Shown here: positions 10,133-21,523 of the stretch, piece after piece
How positions within the stretch are numbered: position 1 is the stretch's first letter
How the letters are laid out: the number at the start of each line of letters is the position of its first letter
Origin: a gamma proteobacterium L18
GTDB taxonomy: Bacteria > Pseudomonadota > Gammaproteobacteria > Pseudomonadales > Pseudomonadaceae
NCBI GenBank assembly: GCA_000497835.1
Contig: KI547167.1
Location: forward strand, 457,357 to 516,867
DNA length: 59,511 bases
Direction: 5' to 3'
Position numbers and translations under genes: made by a program
Notes under the pieces: model-generated
What the model saw: the letters and a program-made list of their open reading frames with translations, nothing else
Told to the model about the DNA's origin: nothing
Database searches by the model: none

Positions 10133-11194
10133 TCAGCCCGCGCGGCGCAGCAACCACCACCCCACCACCGCGCAGAACAGCGACGGGATCACCACCGCCA
10201 GCAGCGGCGGGAAGCCGAATACCAGGCTGGATGGGCCCAACAGGTCCTGGACGATGCGGAAGGTAAAGCCTACCAGCACGCCGGTGAACACACGCTGGCC
10301 CAGGGTTACCGAGCGCAATGGACCAAAGATGAACGAGATCGCCATCAGCACCAGCGCCGCCGTCACCAGCGGCTGCAGGATCTTGGTCCAGAACGCCAGC
10401 CAGTAGGTGGAGTTGCGCAAGCCCTGGTCGGACAGGTAGTGGATGTAGCTCCACAGGCCGGTGATGGACAACGACTCGGGGGCCATGATCACGGTGCTGA
10501 GCAACTGAGGCGTCACGGTCACATCCCACTCTTCGGACGGGCTGTTGATCACTTCGGTACGGTCGCCATGGAACACCGTGGTGGCCACGTCGGTCAGGTT
10601 CCAGTGGCCATTGCCGTACTGGGCCTTCTTGGCGAAGCTGGCGGTCTTGATATGGCGCTGGTCATCGAAGGTGTAGCGGGTTACGCCATACAGCAGGCCG
10701 GCCGGCTGGACCGTGTTGATGTGAATGAATTGCTCGCCTTCGCGGTGCCACAGGCCGTGGCGGCCGCTTTGCGCGTCGCCAATGCCCTGGGCCAGGGAAC
10801 GGTCGGCCTGGGCCTTGGCCTCGGTGACCGGCGCGATGTATTCGCCGATCAGCAGGCCGCACACCATCAGTACCAGCATGGGCTTCATCACCGCCCAGAC
10901 GATACGCGACACCGACACGCCAGCGGCGCGCATGATGGTCAGTTCACTGTTGCTGGCCAGGGTACCCAGGCCGATCAGGCAGCCGATCAGGGCGGCCATC
11001 GGCAACATGTCGTACAGCCGTCGCGGGGCGGTCAGCAACACGAACCAGGCCACATCGGCCAAGCCGTAAGTGGCACTGACGTCGCTCATTTCGTCGATGA
11101 AGGCGAACAGCGTGGCCAGGCCCAGGATGACACCCAGCACCGCCAGGATGGCCATCAGCACGCTGCGGCCGATGTATCGGTCGAGCTTAACCAC
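10133..11194 (-). CDS. lptG: LPS export ABC transporter permease LptG
   Basis: LptG and LptF form the inner-membrane permease of the LptB2FG machine that extracts LPS and feeds it to LptC. The product is 353 residues, with the expected N-terminal helices, a large periplasmic beta-jellyroll region and three C-terminal helices. The start codon is GTG (MVKLDRYIGRSV), overlapping the lptF stop by eight bases (GTGGTTAA), so translation of the pair is probably coupled. It converges on the RDD gene. Confidence 0.95.
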   Translation of the reverse strand: MVKLDRYIGRSVLMAILAVLGVILGLATLFAFIDEMSDVSATYGLADVAWFVLLTAPRRLYDMLPMAALIGCLIGLGTLASNSELTIMRAAGVSVSRIVWAVMKPMLVLMVCGLLIGEYIAPVTEAKAQADRSLAQGIGDAQSGRHGLWHREGEQFIHINTVQPAGLLYGVTRYTFDDQRHIKTASFAKKAQYGNGHWNLTDVATTVFHGDRTEVINSPSEEWDVTVTPQLLSTVIMAPESLSITGLWSYIHYLSDQGLRNSTYWLAFWTKILQPLVTAALVLMAISFIFGPLRSVTLGQRVFTGVLVGFTFRIVQDLLGPSSLVFGFPPLLAVVIPSLFCAVVGWWLLRRAG

Positions 11195-12299
11195 GGGCCA
11201 CCTCCAGCGAACGGCGGCTGGCCATCTTCAGGCGCAGCGGCTCCCAGTACATCAGCGCCAGGCCGATGGCCAGGAACAGCCCGTGCACCCACCACAAGCC
11301 CAGGGCCGAGTGGATCTTGCCCTTTTCCAGGGCGCCGCGCGCCGAGATCAGGATGGTCAGGTAGGCCATATACAGAAGAATCGCCGGCAACAGTTTGAGG
11401 AAGCGCCCCTGGCGCGGGTTGACCCGCGACAGCGGAACGGCCATCAGGGTCACGATGAACACCAGCAAGGGCAGCGACAGGCGCCATTGCAGTTCGGCTG
11501 GGTCATTGGCTTCGCCGGAGAACAGTTTGCTGCTGGGGATGGCGTCGCGGTCAGTGACTTCTTCGCTGACCTCGGGCTTGGGCAGCATCACGCCGTAGGT
11601 TTCATACTGAATGGCGCGGTAGTCGGCCTGGCCGGGGATGCCGTCATAGCGGTAGCCGTTGTTCAGGATCAGGTAGCGACTGCCGTCGGGGCGGCGCTCC
11701 TGGCGACCCTTCTCGCCCAGCAACAGGGTGATACCACGGTCCTTGGCATCCTGGCCCAGGCGTTTCTGCGAGATGAACACGCCGCCCAGGTTGATGCGGT
11801 CGTCACTCATGGTCTCGGTGTAGGTGACCCTACTTTCGTCGCGCAGGGCCTGGAAGCGGCCTGGCTCCAGGGTGTCGAACTCGGTCATGGCGTCCTGCTG
11901 GTTGAGCACCTGGGAGAACTGCTGGGCGCCCAGGGGCGCCAGGCTCAGGCTCAGCCAGGCCACGATCAGCGCGACCAGCGCAGCCGGGGCCATGGTGATG
12001 GCCAGCAGGCGCTGCTGACTCATGCCGGTGGCGGCCAGCACGGTCATCTCGCTTTCCAGGTACAGCCGGCCGTAGGCCAGCAGGATACCCAGGAACAGGC
12101 CCAGCGGCAGAATCAGCTGCAGGAAGCCTGGCAGGCGATAGCCCATGATGAGGAACAGCACGCCCGGGTCCAGGGCGCCCGAGGCGGCCTGGGCCAGGTA
12201 CTTGACGAAGCGCCCGCTCATGATGATCACCAGCAGTACCGCACTGACGGCACTGAGGGTGAGCATGACTTCGCGGGACAGATAACGGAAGACGATCAA
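11187..12299 (-). CDS. lptF: LPS export ABC transporter permease LptF
   Basis: This is the partner permease of LptG. I place the start at a TTG (12299), giving a 370-residue product that begins MIVFRYLSREVMLTLSAV, the normal LptF N-terminus. GGAG lies ten bases upstream of that TTG. The open frame continues about 53 codons further upstream, but that part does not look like LptF. Membrane helices lie at about 13-35, 55-75 and 100-120 and near the C-terminus, around a periplasmic jellyroll. It is divergent from pepA across about 290 bases that hold both promoters; I could not assign them with confidence. Confidence 0.93.
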   Translation of the reverse strand: MIVFRYLSREVMLTLSAVSAVLLVIIMSGRFVKYLAQAASGALDPGVLFLIMGYRLPGFLQLILPLGLFLGILLAYGRLYLESEMTVLAATGMSQQRLLAITMAPAALVALIVAWLSLSLAPLGAQQFSQVLNQQDAMTEFDTLEPGRFQALRDESRVTYTETMSDDRINLGGVFISQKRLGQDAKDRGITLLLGEKGRQERRPDGSRYLILNNGYRYDGIPGQADYRAIQYETYGVMLPKPEVSEEVTDRDAIPSSKLFSGEANDPAELQWRLSLPLLVFIVTLMAVPLSRVNPRQGRFLKLLPAILLYMAYLTILISARGALEKGKIHSALGLWWVHGLFLAIGLALMYWEPLRLKMASRRSLEVARG

Positions 12300-14081
<1,782 letters not shown>

Positions 14082-14111
14082 TGTATTTGGCTTGAGATGT
14101 GTGGTGCCTGC

Positions 14112-14280
14112 TTCCCGAGCTTCGCTCGGTCCCACACCTTTCGCGGCAGTTGTGCCAATGGCGCAAAGCTTTCAGCCCTTGGAGGCACCGCAGGTTTACC
14201 TGTGGTGCCTCCAAGGCTAAGTGCTTTGCTTTACTGACTCACATTGCCCGAAAGGTGTGGGACCGAGCAAAGCTCGGGAA
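14112..14280. repeat. composite palindrome, copy 3 (169 bp)
   Basis: The ends TTCCCGAGCTTCGCTCGG and CCGAGCAAAGCTCGGGAA are complementary. Inside, the apical stem pairs TTGGAGGCACCGCAGG with CCTGTGGTGCCTCCAA. It has exactly the same length as the copy at 35337-35505, but many stem bases differ while pairing is kept. It fills the pepA-holC gap. Confidence 0.88.
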
Positions 14281-14320
14281 ACGGCCACTACAAATCCCCC
14301 GACAACCCAAAAAACCAACC

Positions 14321-14749
14321 ATGACCAAAGTCGATTTCTATATCCTACCCAGCCCGCTACCCGCAGCGCGCCTGGACTTCGCCTGCAAGCTGGTGGAAAA
14401 GGCCTGGCGCCTGGGCCACCGGGTGTACCTGCACTGCAGCGACACCGAGCAGCGCGAGCAACTCGACGCCCGCCTGTGGGCCTTCAAGGCCGAAAGCTTC
14501 GTACCCCACGGCCTGGCCGAGCAAGACCCGGACGCCGTCATCGCCCTGGGCCTTGGCGACGCACCCGCCAGCCATCAGGACCTGCTGGTCAACCTGGACC
14601 TGAAAGTGCCTGCCTTTGTCGGCCGCTTCGCCCGCGTGGCTGAAGTGGTGGTCGAAGACCCTGCTATTCGTCAGGCCGCACGGGAGAGTTTCCGTTTCTA
14701 CCGTGAACAGGGCTATCCTCTGCAAGATCACCGCTTACAGCGACTCTGA
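14321..14749 (+). CDS. holC: DNA polymerase III chi subunit
   Basis: Chi links the clamp loader (through psi) to single-strand binding protein at the replication fork. The product is 142 residues, the normal size. The typical MTKVDFYIL start and the ARLDFACKLVEKAWRLGHRV helix are present. The ATG at 14321 is the first plausible start after the repeat; frames continuing upstream run through the palindrome. It lies between pepA and valS, the conserved gammaproteobacterial order pepA-holC-valS. Confidence 0.92.
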   Translation: MTKVDFYILPSPLPAARLDFACKLVEKAWRLGHRVYLHCSDTEQREQLDARLWAFKAESFVPHGLAEQDPDAVIALGLGDAPASHQDLLVNLDLKVPAFVGRFARVAEVVVEDPAIRQAARESFRFYREQGYPLQDHRLQRL

Positions 14750-14756
14750 GCCAACG

Positions 14757-15140
14757 ATGGACACTGCGAACAATTTGCCCAAGTCCGCGCACCTGCTGGA
14801 CGACCTCGAGTCGATCCGTAAGCTGCTCGGCGACGATACCCTGCAACCGCCGCTGTTGACCGATACCGTGGTCAGCGCCGAACAGATTCCGTTGCTCTTC
14901 GACCAGCTCGAAGCCCAGCAAAAGGCCGAGGCTAAGGCCGCGCCTGAGCCAGCCCCCGCCCCGCCACCTCCGCCCACCCCGGCCCAGAACCGCCAGGACA
15001 CCCTGCTGCATCTGGATGCCGAGTTGCGCGCCGCTGCCCAATTGATCATGCAGGACGTGATCGACGATTTCGCCCCGCACATCGAGACCGAAATCAAGCG
15101 CCGCCTGGAAGCGCGCATGGAGCGGCTGCTCAACCCGTAA
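14757..15140 (+). CDS. conserved hypothetical protein between holC and valS
   Basis: The product is 127 residues and has no recognised domain. The N-terminal half is acidic and predicted helical. A proline/alanine linker (PAPAPPPPPTP, about 62-73) follows, and the C-terminal helix is strongly charged (IETEIKRRLEARMERL), possibly a coiled coil. It starts seven bases after the holC stop and is probably co-transcribed. The arrangement suggests a small adaptor protein, but no function can be assigned. Confidence 0.75.
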   Translation: MDTANNLPKSAHLLDDLESIRKLLGDDTLQPPLLTDTVVSAEQIPLLFDQLEAQQKAEAKAAPEPAPAPPPPPTPAQNRQDTLLHLDAELRAAAQLIMQDVIDDFAPHIETEIKRRLEARMERLLNP

Positions 15141-15165
15141 CCTCTGACTTCCTCTGATTCTCCCT

Positions 15166-15252
15166 GTGGGAGCGGGCTCTGCCCGCGAAAAGCACACCGC
15201 GTAATGCCTGAATGCCTGCGGCGCCCTTTTCGCGGGCAGAGCCCGCTCCCAC
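15166..15252. repeat. REP pair (GTGGGAGCGGG type)
   Basis: GTGGGAGCGGGCTCTGCCCG and its reverse complement face each other across about 45 bases, just upstream of valS. The element could form a hairpin in an upstream transcript. Confidence 0.88.
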
Positions 15253-15347
15253 AGGGGGACTGCGAGGATAGCGCCTACCGATCCCGGCCCATCCCCGTTA
15301 TACTAATCGGCTTTCCTGAATAAATGCCTATTAGGGTCCCGCCGAGC

Positions 15348-18194
15348 ATGGATAAGACCTACCAGCCGCACGCCATTGAAACTTCCTGGTACCAGACCTG
15401 GGAGTCCGAGAACTATTTCGCTCCGCAAGGCGCGGGCGACTCGTACACCATCATGATCCCGCCGCCGAACGTCACCGGCAGCCTGCACATGGGCCATGGT
15501 TTCAACAACGCGATCATGGACGCCCTGATCCGTTTCCGCCGCATGCAGGGCCGCAACACCCTGTGGCAGCCAGGTACCGACCACGCCGGTATCGCCACCC
15601 AGATGCTGGTAGAGCGCCAACTCGAAGCCCAGGGCCAGAACCGTCATGACCTGGGCCGCGAGAAGTTCCTGGAAAAGGTCTGGGAGTGGAAGGATCAGTC
15701 GGGCGGCAACATCAGCCGCCAGATCCGCCGCCTGGGCTCGTCCGTGGACTGGAGCCGCGAGCGCTTCACCATGGACGACGGCCTGTCCGAAGCGGTCAAG
15801 GAAGCCTTCGTGCGCCTGCACGAGGACGGCCTGATCTACCGCGGCAAGCGCCTGGTCAACTGGGACACCAAACTGCACACGGCCATTTCCGACCTGGAAG
15901 TGGAAAACCACGACGAGAAAGGCTCGCTGTGGAACCTGCGCTACCCGCTGGCCGACGGCGCCAAGACCGCCGAAGGCCTGGATTACCTGATCGTTGCCAC
16001 CACGCGTCCGGAAACCATGCTGGGCGACGCCGCCGTTGCCGTGAACCCCAACGATGAGCGCTACCAGGCCCTGATCGGCAAGTTCGTCGAGCTGCCGCTG
16101 GTCGGCCGCCGTATCCCGATCATCGCCGACGACTACTGCGACCCTGAATTCGGAACCGGCTGCGTGAAAATCACCCCGGCCCACGATTTCAACGACTACG
16201 AAGTCGGCAAGCGCCACAACCTGCCGCTGCTGAACATCTTCGACAAAAACGCCAACGTGCTGCCGGCTGCCCAGGTGTTCAACCTGGACGGCACGCTGAA
16301 CGACAGCGTCGACGGTTCGCTGCCGGCCGAATACGCCGGCCTGGACCGTTTTGAAGCGCGCAAGCAGATCGTTGCCGCCTTCGACGCCGCCGGCTTGCTG
16401 GTCAGCGTCGACGACCACGGGCTGAAAGTACCGAAGGGCGACCGCTCGGGCACCATCATCGAGCCGTGGCTGACCGACCAGTGGTACGTGTCCACCAAGC
16501 CGCTGGCCGAGCCTGCGATTGCCGCCGTGGAAGACGGCCGCATCCAGTTCGTGCCCAAGCAGTACGAGAACATGTACTTCTCGTGGATGCGCGACATCCA
16601 GGACTGGTGCATCAGCCGTCAGCTGTGGTGGGGCCACCGTATCCCGGCCTGGTACGACGAGTCGGGCAAGGTCTACGTAGGCCGCAGCGAGGAAGAAGTG
16701 CGCACCAAGCACGGCCTGGGCGCCGACGTTGTCCTGAACCAGGACAACGACGTGCTGGACACCTGGTTCAGCTCGGGCCTGTGGACCTTCTCCACCCTGG
16801 GCTGGCCGGAACAGACCGAGTTCCTGAAGAAATTCCACTCCACCGACGTGCTGGTCACCGGTTTCGACATCATTTTCTTCTGGGTTGCCCGGATGATCAT
16901 GCTGACCATGCACCTGGTGAAAGATCCGGACGGCACCCCGCAGGTACCGTTCAAGACCGTCTACGTGCACGGCCTGGTGCGTGATGGCCAGGGCCAGAAG
17001 ATGTCCAAGTCCAAGGGCAACGTGCTGGACCCACTGGACATCATCGACGGCATCGAGCTGGAAGCCCTGGTGCAGAAGCGCACCAACGGCCTGATGCAGC
17101 CCAAGCTGGCGAAGAAGATCGAGAAGCAGACCCGCGACGAGTTCGCCGACGGCATCGCCAGCTACGGCACCGACGCCCTGCGCTTCACCTTCTGCTCGCT
17201 GGCTTCCACCGGCCGCGACATCAAGTTCGACATGGGCCGCGTGGAAGGCTATCGCAACTTCTGCAACAAGATCTGGAACGCCACCCGCTACGTGCTGGAC
17301 AAGGGCGAGGACTGCGGCCAGAACGGCGAGGCCTTCGAGCTGTCCCTGGCGGACCGCTGGATCATTTCGCAGCTGCAGCGCACCGAAGCCGAAGTGACCC
17401 GCCAGCTGGACCAGTTCCGCTTCGACCTGGCCGCCCAGGCCCTGTACGAGTTCATCTGGAACCAGTACTGCGACTGGTACCTGGAGCTGTCCAAGCCTGT
17501 GCTGTGGGACGAGAACGCCCCGGTCGAGCGTCAGCGCGGCACCCGTCGCACCCTGGTGCGCGTGCTGGAAGTGGCCATGCGCCTGGCGCACCCATTCATG
17601 CCGTTCATCACCGAAGAAATCTGGCAGCGCCTGGCGCCGCTGGTGGGCGCGGAAGGCAAGACCATCATGCTGCAACCTTGGCCAGTGGCCAACGAAGCAC
17701 GCATCGACGAGGCGGCCGAGAACGATATCGAATGGCTCAAAGGCCTGATGCTGGGCGTGCGCAACATTCGTGGCGAAATGAACATCGGCCCGGGCAAGCC
17801 CCTGGCCCTGTTCCTGAAAAACGCCAGCGCCGAAGACAAGCGCCGCCTGGTCGAGAACGAAGCCCTGCTGAAAAAGCTGGCCAAGCTCGAGTCCATCACC
17901 GTGCTGGAAGCCGGCGCCGAAGCCCCGTTGAGCGCTACCGCGCTGGTCGGCGAGCTGGAAGTGCTGGTGCCGATGGCCGGCCTGATCGACAAGGACGCCG
18001 AACTGGCGCGCCTGGACAAGGAAATCCAGCGCCTGCAAGGTGAAGTGGCACGCGTGGGCGGCAAGCTGTCCAACGCCGCCTTTGTCGACAAGGCACCGCC
18101 TGCGGTGATCGAGAAAGAGCGCGCCAAGATGGCCGAGGCCGAGCAAGCCCTGAGCAAGCTGGCCGAGCAGCACGCGCGCATCGCCAGCCTGTAA
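15348..18194 (+). CDS. valS: valyl-tRNA synthetase
   Basis: This class I synthetase charges tRNA-Val and edits mischarged threonine. The product is 948 residues. The HIGH motif appears as HMGH at 47-50 and the KMSKS motif at 551-555. The CP1 editing insertion lies between them, and a C-terminal coiled coil spans about 880-948. The ATG at 15348 gives the family start [11 protein letters not shown]; an in-frame ATG at 15324 would add eight residues and is less likely. The gene follows holC and the small gene after it, a conserved order. Confidence 0.97.
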   Translation: MDKTYQPHAIETSWYQTWESENYFAPQGAGDSYTIMIPPPNVTGSLHMGHGFNNAIMDALIRFRRMQGRNTLWQPGTDHAGIATQMLVERQLEAQGQNRHDLGREKFLEKVWEWKDQSGGNISRQIRRLGSSVDWSRERFTMDDGLSEAVKEAFVRLHEDGLIYRGKRLVNWDTKLHTAISDLEVENHDEKGSLWNLRYPLADGAKTAEGLDYLIVATTRPETMLGDAAVAVNPNDERYQALIGKFVELPLVGRRIPIIADDYCDPEFGTGCVKITPAHDFNDYEVGKRHNLPLLNIFDKNANVLPAAQVFNLDGTLNDSVDGSLPAEYAGLDRFEARKQIVAAFDAAGLLVSVDDHGLKVPKGDRSGTIIEPWLTDQWYVSTKPLAEPAIAAVEDGRIQFVPKQYENMYFSWMRDIQDWCISRQLWWGHRIPAWYDESGKVYVGRSEEEVRTKHGLGADVVLNQDNDVLDTWFSSGLWTFSTLGWPEQTEFLKKFHSTDVLVTGFDIIFFWVARMIMLTMHLVKDPDGTPQVPFKTVYVHGLVRDGQGQKMSKSKGNVLDPLDIIDGIELEALVQKRTNGLMQPKLAKKIEKQTRDEFADGIASYGTDALRFTFCSLASTGRDIKFDMGRVEGYRNFCNKIWNATRYVLDKGEDCGQNGEAFELSLADRWIISQLQRTEAEVTRQLDQFRFDLAAQALYEFIWNQYCDWYLELSKPVLWDENAPVERQRGTRRTLVRVLEVAMRLAHPFMPFITEEIWQRLAPLVGAEGKTIMLQPWPVANEARIDEAAENDIEWLKGLMLGVRNIRGEMNIGPGKPLALFLKNASAEDKRRLVENEALLKKLAKLESITVLEAGAEAPLSATALVGELEVLVPMAGLIDKDAELARLDKEIQRLQGEVARVGGKLSNAAFVDKAPPAVIEKERAKMAEAEQALSKLAEQHARIASL

Positions 18195-18204
18195 ATCCTC
18201 CGGC

Positions 18205-18289
18205 GGCCTCTTCGCGGGCAGAGCCCGCTCCCACAAGGTTCTGTGTACACAGGACCCATGTGGGAGCGGGCTCTGCCCGCGAAGAGGCC
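18205..18289. repeat. REP pair with 31-bp arms
   Basis: The arms at 18205-18235 and 18259-18289 are perfectly complementary, starting GGCCTCTTCGCGGGCAGAGC, with a 23-base spacer. The element lies in the valS-rlmF gap and probably protects the end of the valS mRNA or marks its 3' end. Confidence 0.9.
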
Positions 18290-18315
18290 CGTACGGACAA
18301 CGGAAATATCCCCTC

Positions 18316-19266
18316 ATGTCCGCCCCCAGCAAACCCACCTTCCACCCCCGCAACCGCCATCAAGGCCGTTACGACTTCCCGCAACTGATCAAGAGCAGCC
18401 CCGAGCTTGGCCAGTATGTGATCCTCAACCCCTACGGCAAGCAAAGCATCGACTTCGCCAACCCGGCGGCGGTCAAGGTGTTCAACCGCGCCCTGCTCAA
18501 GGCGCTGTACGGCATCCACCACTGGACCATTCCGGAAGGCTACCTGTGCCCGCCCATCCCCGGGCGCGCCGACTACATCCACGCCATCGCCGACCTGCTG
18601 GCTGAAACCAACGGCGGCGAGATCCCCCGTGGCAGCTCGGTGCGCGCACTGGACATCGGCACCGGTGCCAACTGCATCTACCCGCTGCTGGGCCACAGCG
18701 ACTACCGCTGGCACTTCACAGGCTCCGACATCGACAGCGTGGCCCTGGCCTCGGCCAAGGCCATTGTGCAGGCCAACAAGCTCGACAAGGGCATCAGCCT
18801 GCGTCAGCAGGCAAACCCCAGGCACATCCTCACCGGCCTGCTGAAGGCCGATGAGCGCTTCGACCTGACCCTGTGCAACCCGCCCTTCCATGCGTCCCTG
18901 GAAGAGGCCACCCGTGGCAGCCAGCGCAAGTGGCGTGCCCTGGGCAAGGCCGACCCCAAGCGCAAGCTGCCGGTGCTCAACTTCGGCGGGCAAAGCAATG
19001 AACTGTGGTGCGAGGGGGGCGAGATTCGCTTCGTGACCCAGCTGATCAATGAAAGCGTGGGGGTGGGCCAGCAGGTGCTGTGGTTCAGTACCCTGGTGTC
19101 CAAGGCGTCGAACCTGCCGCCTATCCAGGTGGCGCTGAAGAAGGCGGGTGCCGCGCAGGTGCGCGTGGTCGAGATGGGCCAGGGGCAAAAGCAGAGCCGC
19201 TTCGTGGCCTGGACCTTCCAGACCGAGGCGCAACAGCAGGCCAGGTACAAACCACAAACCCTGTAG
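18316..19266 (+). CDS. rlmF: 23S rRNA (adenine-1618-N6)-methyltransferase
   Basis: RlmF uses S-adenosylmethionine to methylate N6 of A1618 in 23S rRNA. The product is 316 residues. The SAM-binding motif is in [16 protein letters not shown], and the catalytic N6-adenine motif NPPF occurs in LCNPPFHAS, near residue 196. The N-terminal [12 protein letters not shown] stretch is characteristic. The ATG at 18316 is preceded by a weak GGAAAT. It appears monocistronic, with repeats on both sides. Confidence 0.93.
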   Translation: MSAPSKPTFHPRNRHQGRYDFPQLIKSSPELGQYVILNPYGKQSIDFANPAAVKVFNRALLKALYGIHHWTIPEGYLCPPIPGRADYIHAIADLLAETNGGEIPRGSSVRALDIGTGANCIYPLLGHSDYRWHFTGSDIDSVALASAKAIVQANKLDKGISLRQQANPRHILTGLLKADERFDLTLCNPPFHASLEEATRGSQRKWRALGKADPKRKLPVLNFGGQSNELWCEGGEIRFVTQLINESVGVGQQVLWFSTLVSKASNLPPIQVALKKAGAAQVRVVEMGQGQKQSRFVAWTFQTEAQQQARYKPQTL

Positions 19267-19351
19267 CAGCTGCCGCAGGCTGCGTCATGGGCAACGCCGT
19301 GCATCAGGTACCGCGCGGCGCCGATGACGCGGCCTGGCGACCGCTGCTACA
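19262..19351. repeat. inverted repeat (GTAGCAGC type)
   Basis: TGTAGCAGCTGCCGCAGGCT at the start is mirrored by GGCGACCGCTGCTACA at the end. It overlaps the rlmF stop codon and is related to the element at 2363-2452. Confidence 0.7.
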
Positions 19352-19378
19352 AGGGATTCGTCGTCAAAACGCAGGCAC

Positions 19379-19418
19379 AAAAAAAGCCGTGACCGGGTTG
19401 CCCCGGTCACGGCTTTTT
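19379..19418. terminator. intrinsic terminator of the HU gene
   Basis: AAGCCGTGACCGGG pairs with CCCGGTCACGGCTT, flanked by A and T runs. It lies just past the hup stop and may also stop rlmF transcription. Confidence 0.93.
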
Positions 19419-19435
19419 CACGACTGGTTACAAAA

Positions 19436-19717
19436 TTACTTGTTAACCGAATCAGTCAGCACTTTGGCTGGAACAAACTTGACGACTTTCTTGGCAGCGA
19501 TTTCGATCGGTGCGCCAGTCGAAGGGTTACGGCCGGTACGAGCTGGACGCTCGGTGATTTTCAGCTTGCCAATGCCTGGCAGGGTGATTTCGCTGCCATT
19601 TTCCAGCTGGTCGGCAACGATCTGGCCCAGTTGCTCGAGAGCATTGCGCGCGGTGGTTTTTGGCGCGTCGATGGCTTCAGCGATGTCGGCGATCAGTTGG
19701 TCTTTGGTCAATGCCAT
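19436..19717 (-). CDS. HU-family DNA-binding protein
   Basis: This 93-residue histone-like protein bends and compacts DNA as a dimer. The sequence shows the family helices at the N-terminus and the beta-arm region containing RTGRNPSTG with the minor-groove proline (about residue 65). The RBS GGAAGGAACACCACC precedes the ATG. I think it corresponds to the HupN type found in P. putida, but Pseudomonas has several HU paralogues and I cannot separate them by eye. It is divergent from the yejK/ndpA gene. Confidence 0.92.
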   Translation of the reverse strand: MALTKDQLIADIAEAIDAPKTTARNALEQLGQIVADQLENGSEITLPGIGKLKITERPARTGRNPSTGAPIEIAAKKVVKFVPAKVLTDSVNK

Positions 19718-20127
19718 GGTGGTGTTCCTTCCCTATCAAATTCAGTTGGATTGCAGAGTGCAACATCAGTCAAAAACGCCGTAACCCCTCGGGGCCGGCA
19801 ATCGGTCTACAGCCACGCCAATCGCGAATGTAGATGCACAAATCGGTATTTGGTTCGACCTGACGGCAGCTATCTGCGGGCGATGCGCCCTTGTGGAGCG
19901 CAAGACCGGGCAAAACTAGCACACAGAAACAGAAATATCCGCCACTACCTGGCCATTTGTTCAGGTTTATCGCAGGTTTGGTTGAAAAATAGACAAAAGT
20001 CTCTAATTCCCCCCCTGAAACAGCGCCGCCGGGCCGCCAAACCCCCAGTTGCGTTACACTTGCCGCCTTTGCGCCCGGCCGACACGCTCGCCCCGGCCCT
20101 CCCCCTTTCGACGCACCGAGAAGCCCC
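19718..20127. promoter_or_regulatory. divergent hup/yejK regulatory region
   Basis: This 410-base AT-richer stretch separates two nucleoid-protein genes. A possible yejK promoter is TTGGTT (19978-19983) with TCTAAT (20002-20007), spaced by 18 bases. I could not pick a clear hup promoter. No small gene or repeat is evident. Confidence 0.35.
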
Positions 20128-21135
20128 ATGCCGATCCGTCACTGCATTGTCCACCTGATCGAAAAGAAGCCCGACGGTACCCCTGCGGTGCTGCACGCCC
20201 GTGATACCGAACTGGGTGAGTCCCAGGCCATCGAGAACCTGCTGGCCGACCTCAACGACAGCTACAACGCCAAACAGGGCAAGGCATGGGGCTTCTTCCA
20301 CCCCGAGTCCGGCGCCCACCCGTTCAGCGGCTGGCTGAAGCAATACATGGATGCCGAACAGGACTTCACCGCCTTCAGCCGCGAAGCCGTCGAGCACCTG
20401 CAAAAGCTGATGGAAGAGTCCAACCTGTCCACCGGCGGCCACGTGCTGTTCGCCCACTACCAGCAAGGCATGACCGACTACCTGGCCATCGCCCTGCTGC
20501 ACCACAGCGAAGGCGTGGCCGTGAACGCCGAGCTGGACGTGACCCCGTCGCGCCATCTGGACCTGGGCCAGTTGCACCTGGCCGCGCGCATCAACATTTC
20601 CGAATGGCAGAACAACAAGAATTCCAAGCAGTACATCTCGTTCATCAAGGGCAAGAACGGCAAGAAGGTGTCGGAGTACTTCCGCGACTTCATCGGCTGC
20701 CAGGAAGGTGTCGACGGCCCAGGTGAAACCCGCACCCTGCTCAAGGCTTTCAGCGACTTCGTGGAAAGCGAGGACCTGCCCGAGGAAGCCGCCCGCGAGA
20801 AGACCCAGGCGCTGGTGGAATACGCCACCACCCAGACAAAGCACGGCGAGCCGGTGGCCCTGGAAGAACTGTCGGGGCTGATCGATGAAGACCGCCCGCG
20901 CGCCTTCTACGATCACATCCGCAACAAGGACTACGGCCTGTCGCCCGAGATCCCGGCCGACAAGCGCACCCTCAACCAATTCCGCCGCTTCACCGGCCGC
21001 GCCGAAGGCCTGTCCATCAGCTTTGAAGCCCACCTGCTGGGCTCCAAGATTGAATACGACGAAGAAGCCGGCACCCTGATCATCAAGGGCCTGCCTACCC
21101 AGCTCACCGATCAGCTCAAGCGCCGCAAGGACTGA
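20128..21135 (+). CDS. yejK: nucleoid-associated protein YejK/NdpA
   Basis: The product is 335 residues and full length for the YejK/NdpA (37-kDa nucleoid-associated) family. These proteins associate with the nucleoid and have been reported to affect topoisomerase activity. The start [17 protein letters not shown] is typical, and the lysine/arginine-rich C-terminus ([11 protein letters not shown]) fits nucleic-acid binding. Its position divergent from an HU gene puts two nucleoid proteins side by side. The glutaredoxin-like gene starts four bases after its stop, so the two are probably one transcript. Confidence 0.92.
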   Translation: MPIRHCIVHLIEKKPDGTPAVLHARDTELGESQAIENLLADLNDSYNAKQGKAWGFFHPESGAHPFSGWLKQYMDAEQDFTAFSREAVEHLQKLMEESNLSTGGHVLFAHYQQGMTDYLAIALLHHSEGVAVNAELDVTPSRHLDLGQLHLAARINISEWQNNKNSKQYISFIKGKNGKKVSEYFRDFIGCQEGVDGPGETRTLLKAFSDFVESEDLPEEAAREKTQALVEYATTQTKHGEPVALEELSGLIDEDRPRAFYDHIRNKDYGLSPEIPADKRTLNQFRRFTGRAEGLSISFEAHLLGSKIEYDEEAGTLIIKGLPTQLTDQLKRRKD

Positions 21136-21139
21136 TCAG

Positions 21140-21496
21140 GTGCTGAACAAGACCCTCAAGCGGGTGCTGCCGATTTTGCTGGTGGTGGTGGTGTTTCAGC
21201 AGTGGCCCAAGATTCAGGCGTATTTCAGCCCTAGCTCGCAATTGTCGGCGCAGGCCCGGGCCGGCGCCCGGGTGACGCTGTATGCAACTGACTGGTGCGG
21301 GTACTGCAAGGACTTCCGCCGCTTCCTGGATCGCCAGGGGGTGGCGTATCAGGAATTCGATATCGATAAGGACGCTGAAGCACGCAAGCGCTATGAGGCC
21401 CTGGGCGGGCGGGGTATCCCCATGCTGGACGTCAACGGCGTCCAGCTCCGCCAATACGACGAAAAACAAATCCTCCAGGCCCTGCAACAGCCGTAG
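21140..21496 (+). CDS. membrane-anchored glutaredoxin-like protein
   Basis: The product is 118 residues and starts at GTG. An N-terminal hydrophobic segment (about 8-20, VLPILLVVVVF) acts as a signal anchor. A glutaredoxin fold follows, with the active site CGYC at about residues 52-55 and the cis-proline loop GGRGIPMLDVNG. The catalytic domain should face the periplasm. It may reduce or exchange disulfides, but the partner is unknown. It is four bases downstream of yejK. Confidence 0.8.
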   Translation: MLNKTLKRVLPILLVVVVFQQWPKIQAYFSPSSQLSAQARAGARVTLYATDWCGYCKDFRRFLDRQGVAYQEFDIDKDAEARKRYEALGGRGIPMLDVNGVQLRQYDEKQILQALQQP

Positions 21497-21523
21497 CCGC
21501 AGCCTGGCGGCAGCGGTTACGGA

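Noticed and set aside
15303..18353. Open frame of 1016 codons on the minus strand opposite valS
   Set aside because: Same antisense artefact; the plus strand has all ValS motifs.
20128..21135. Restriction or defence function for the YejK-like protein next to the accessory block
   Set aside because: Sequence and length match the ordinary nucleoid-associated family and its conserved neighbourhood.
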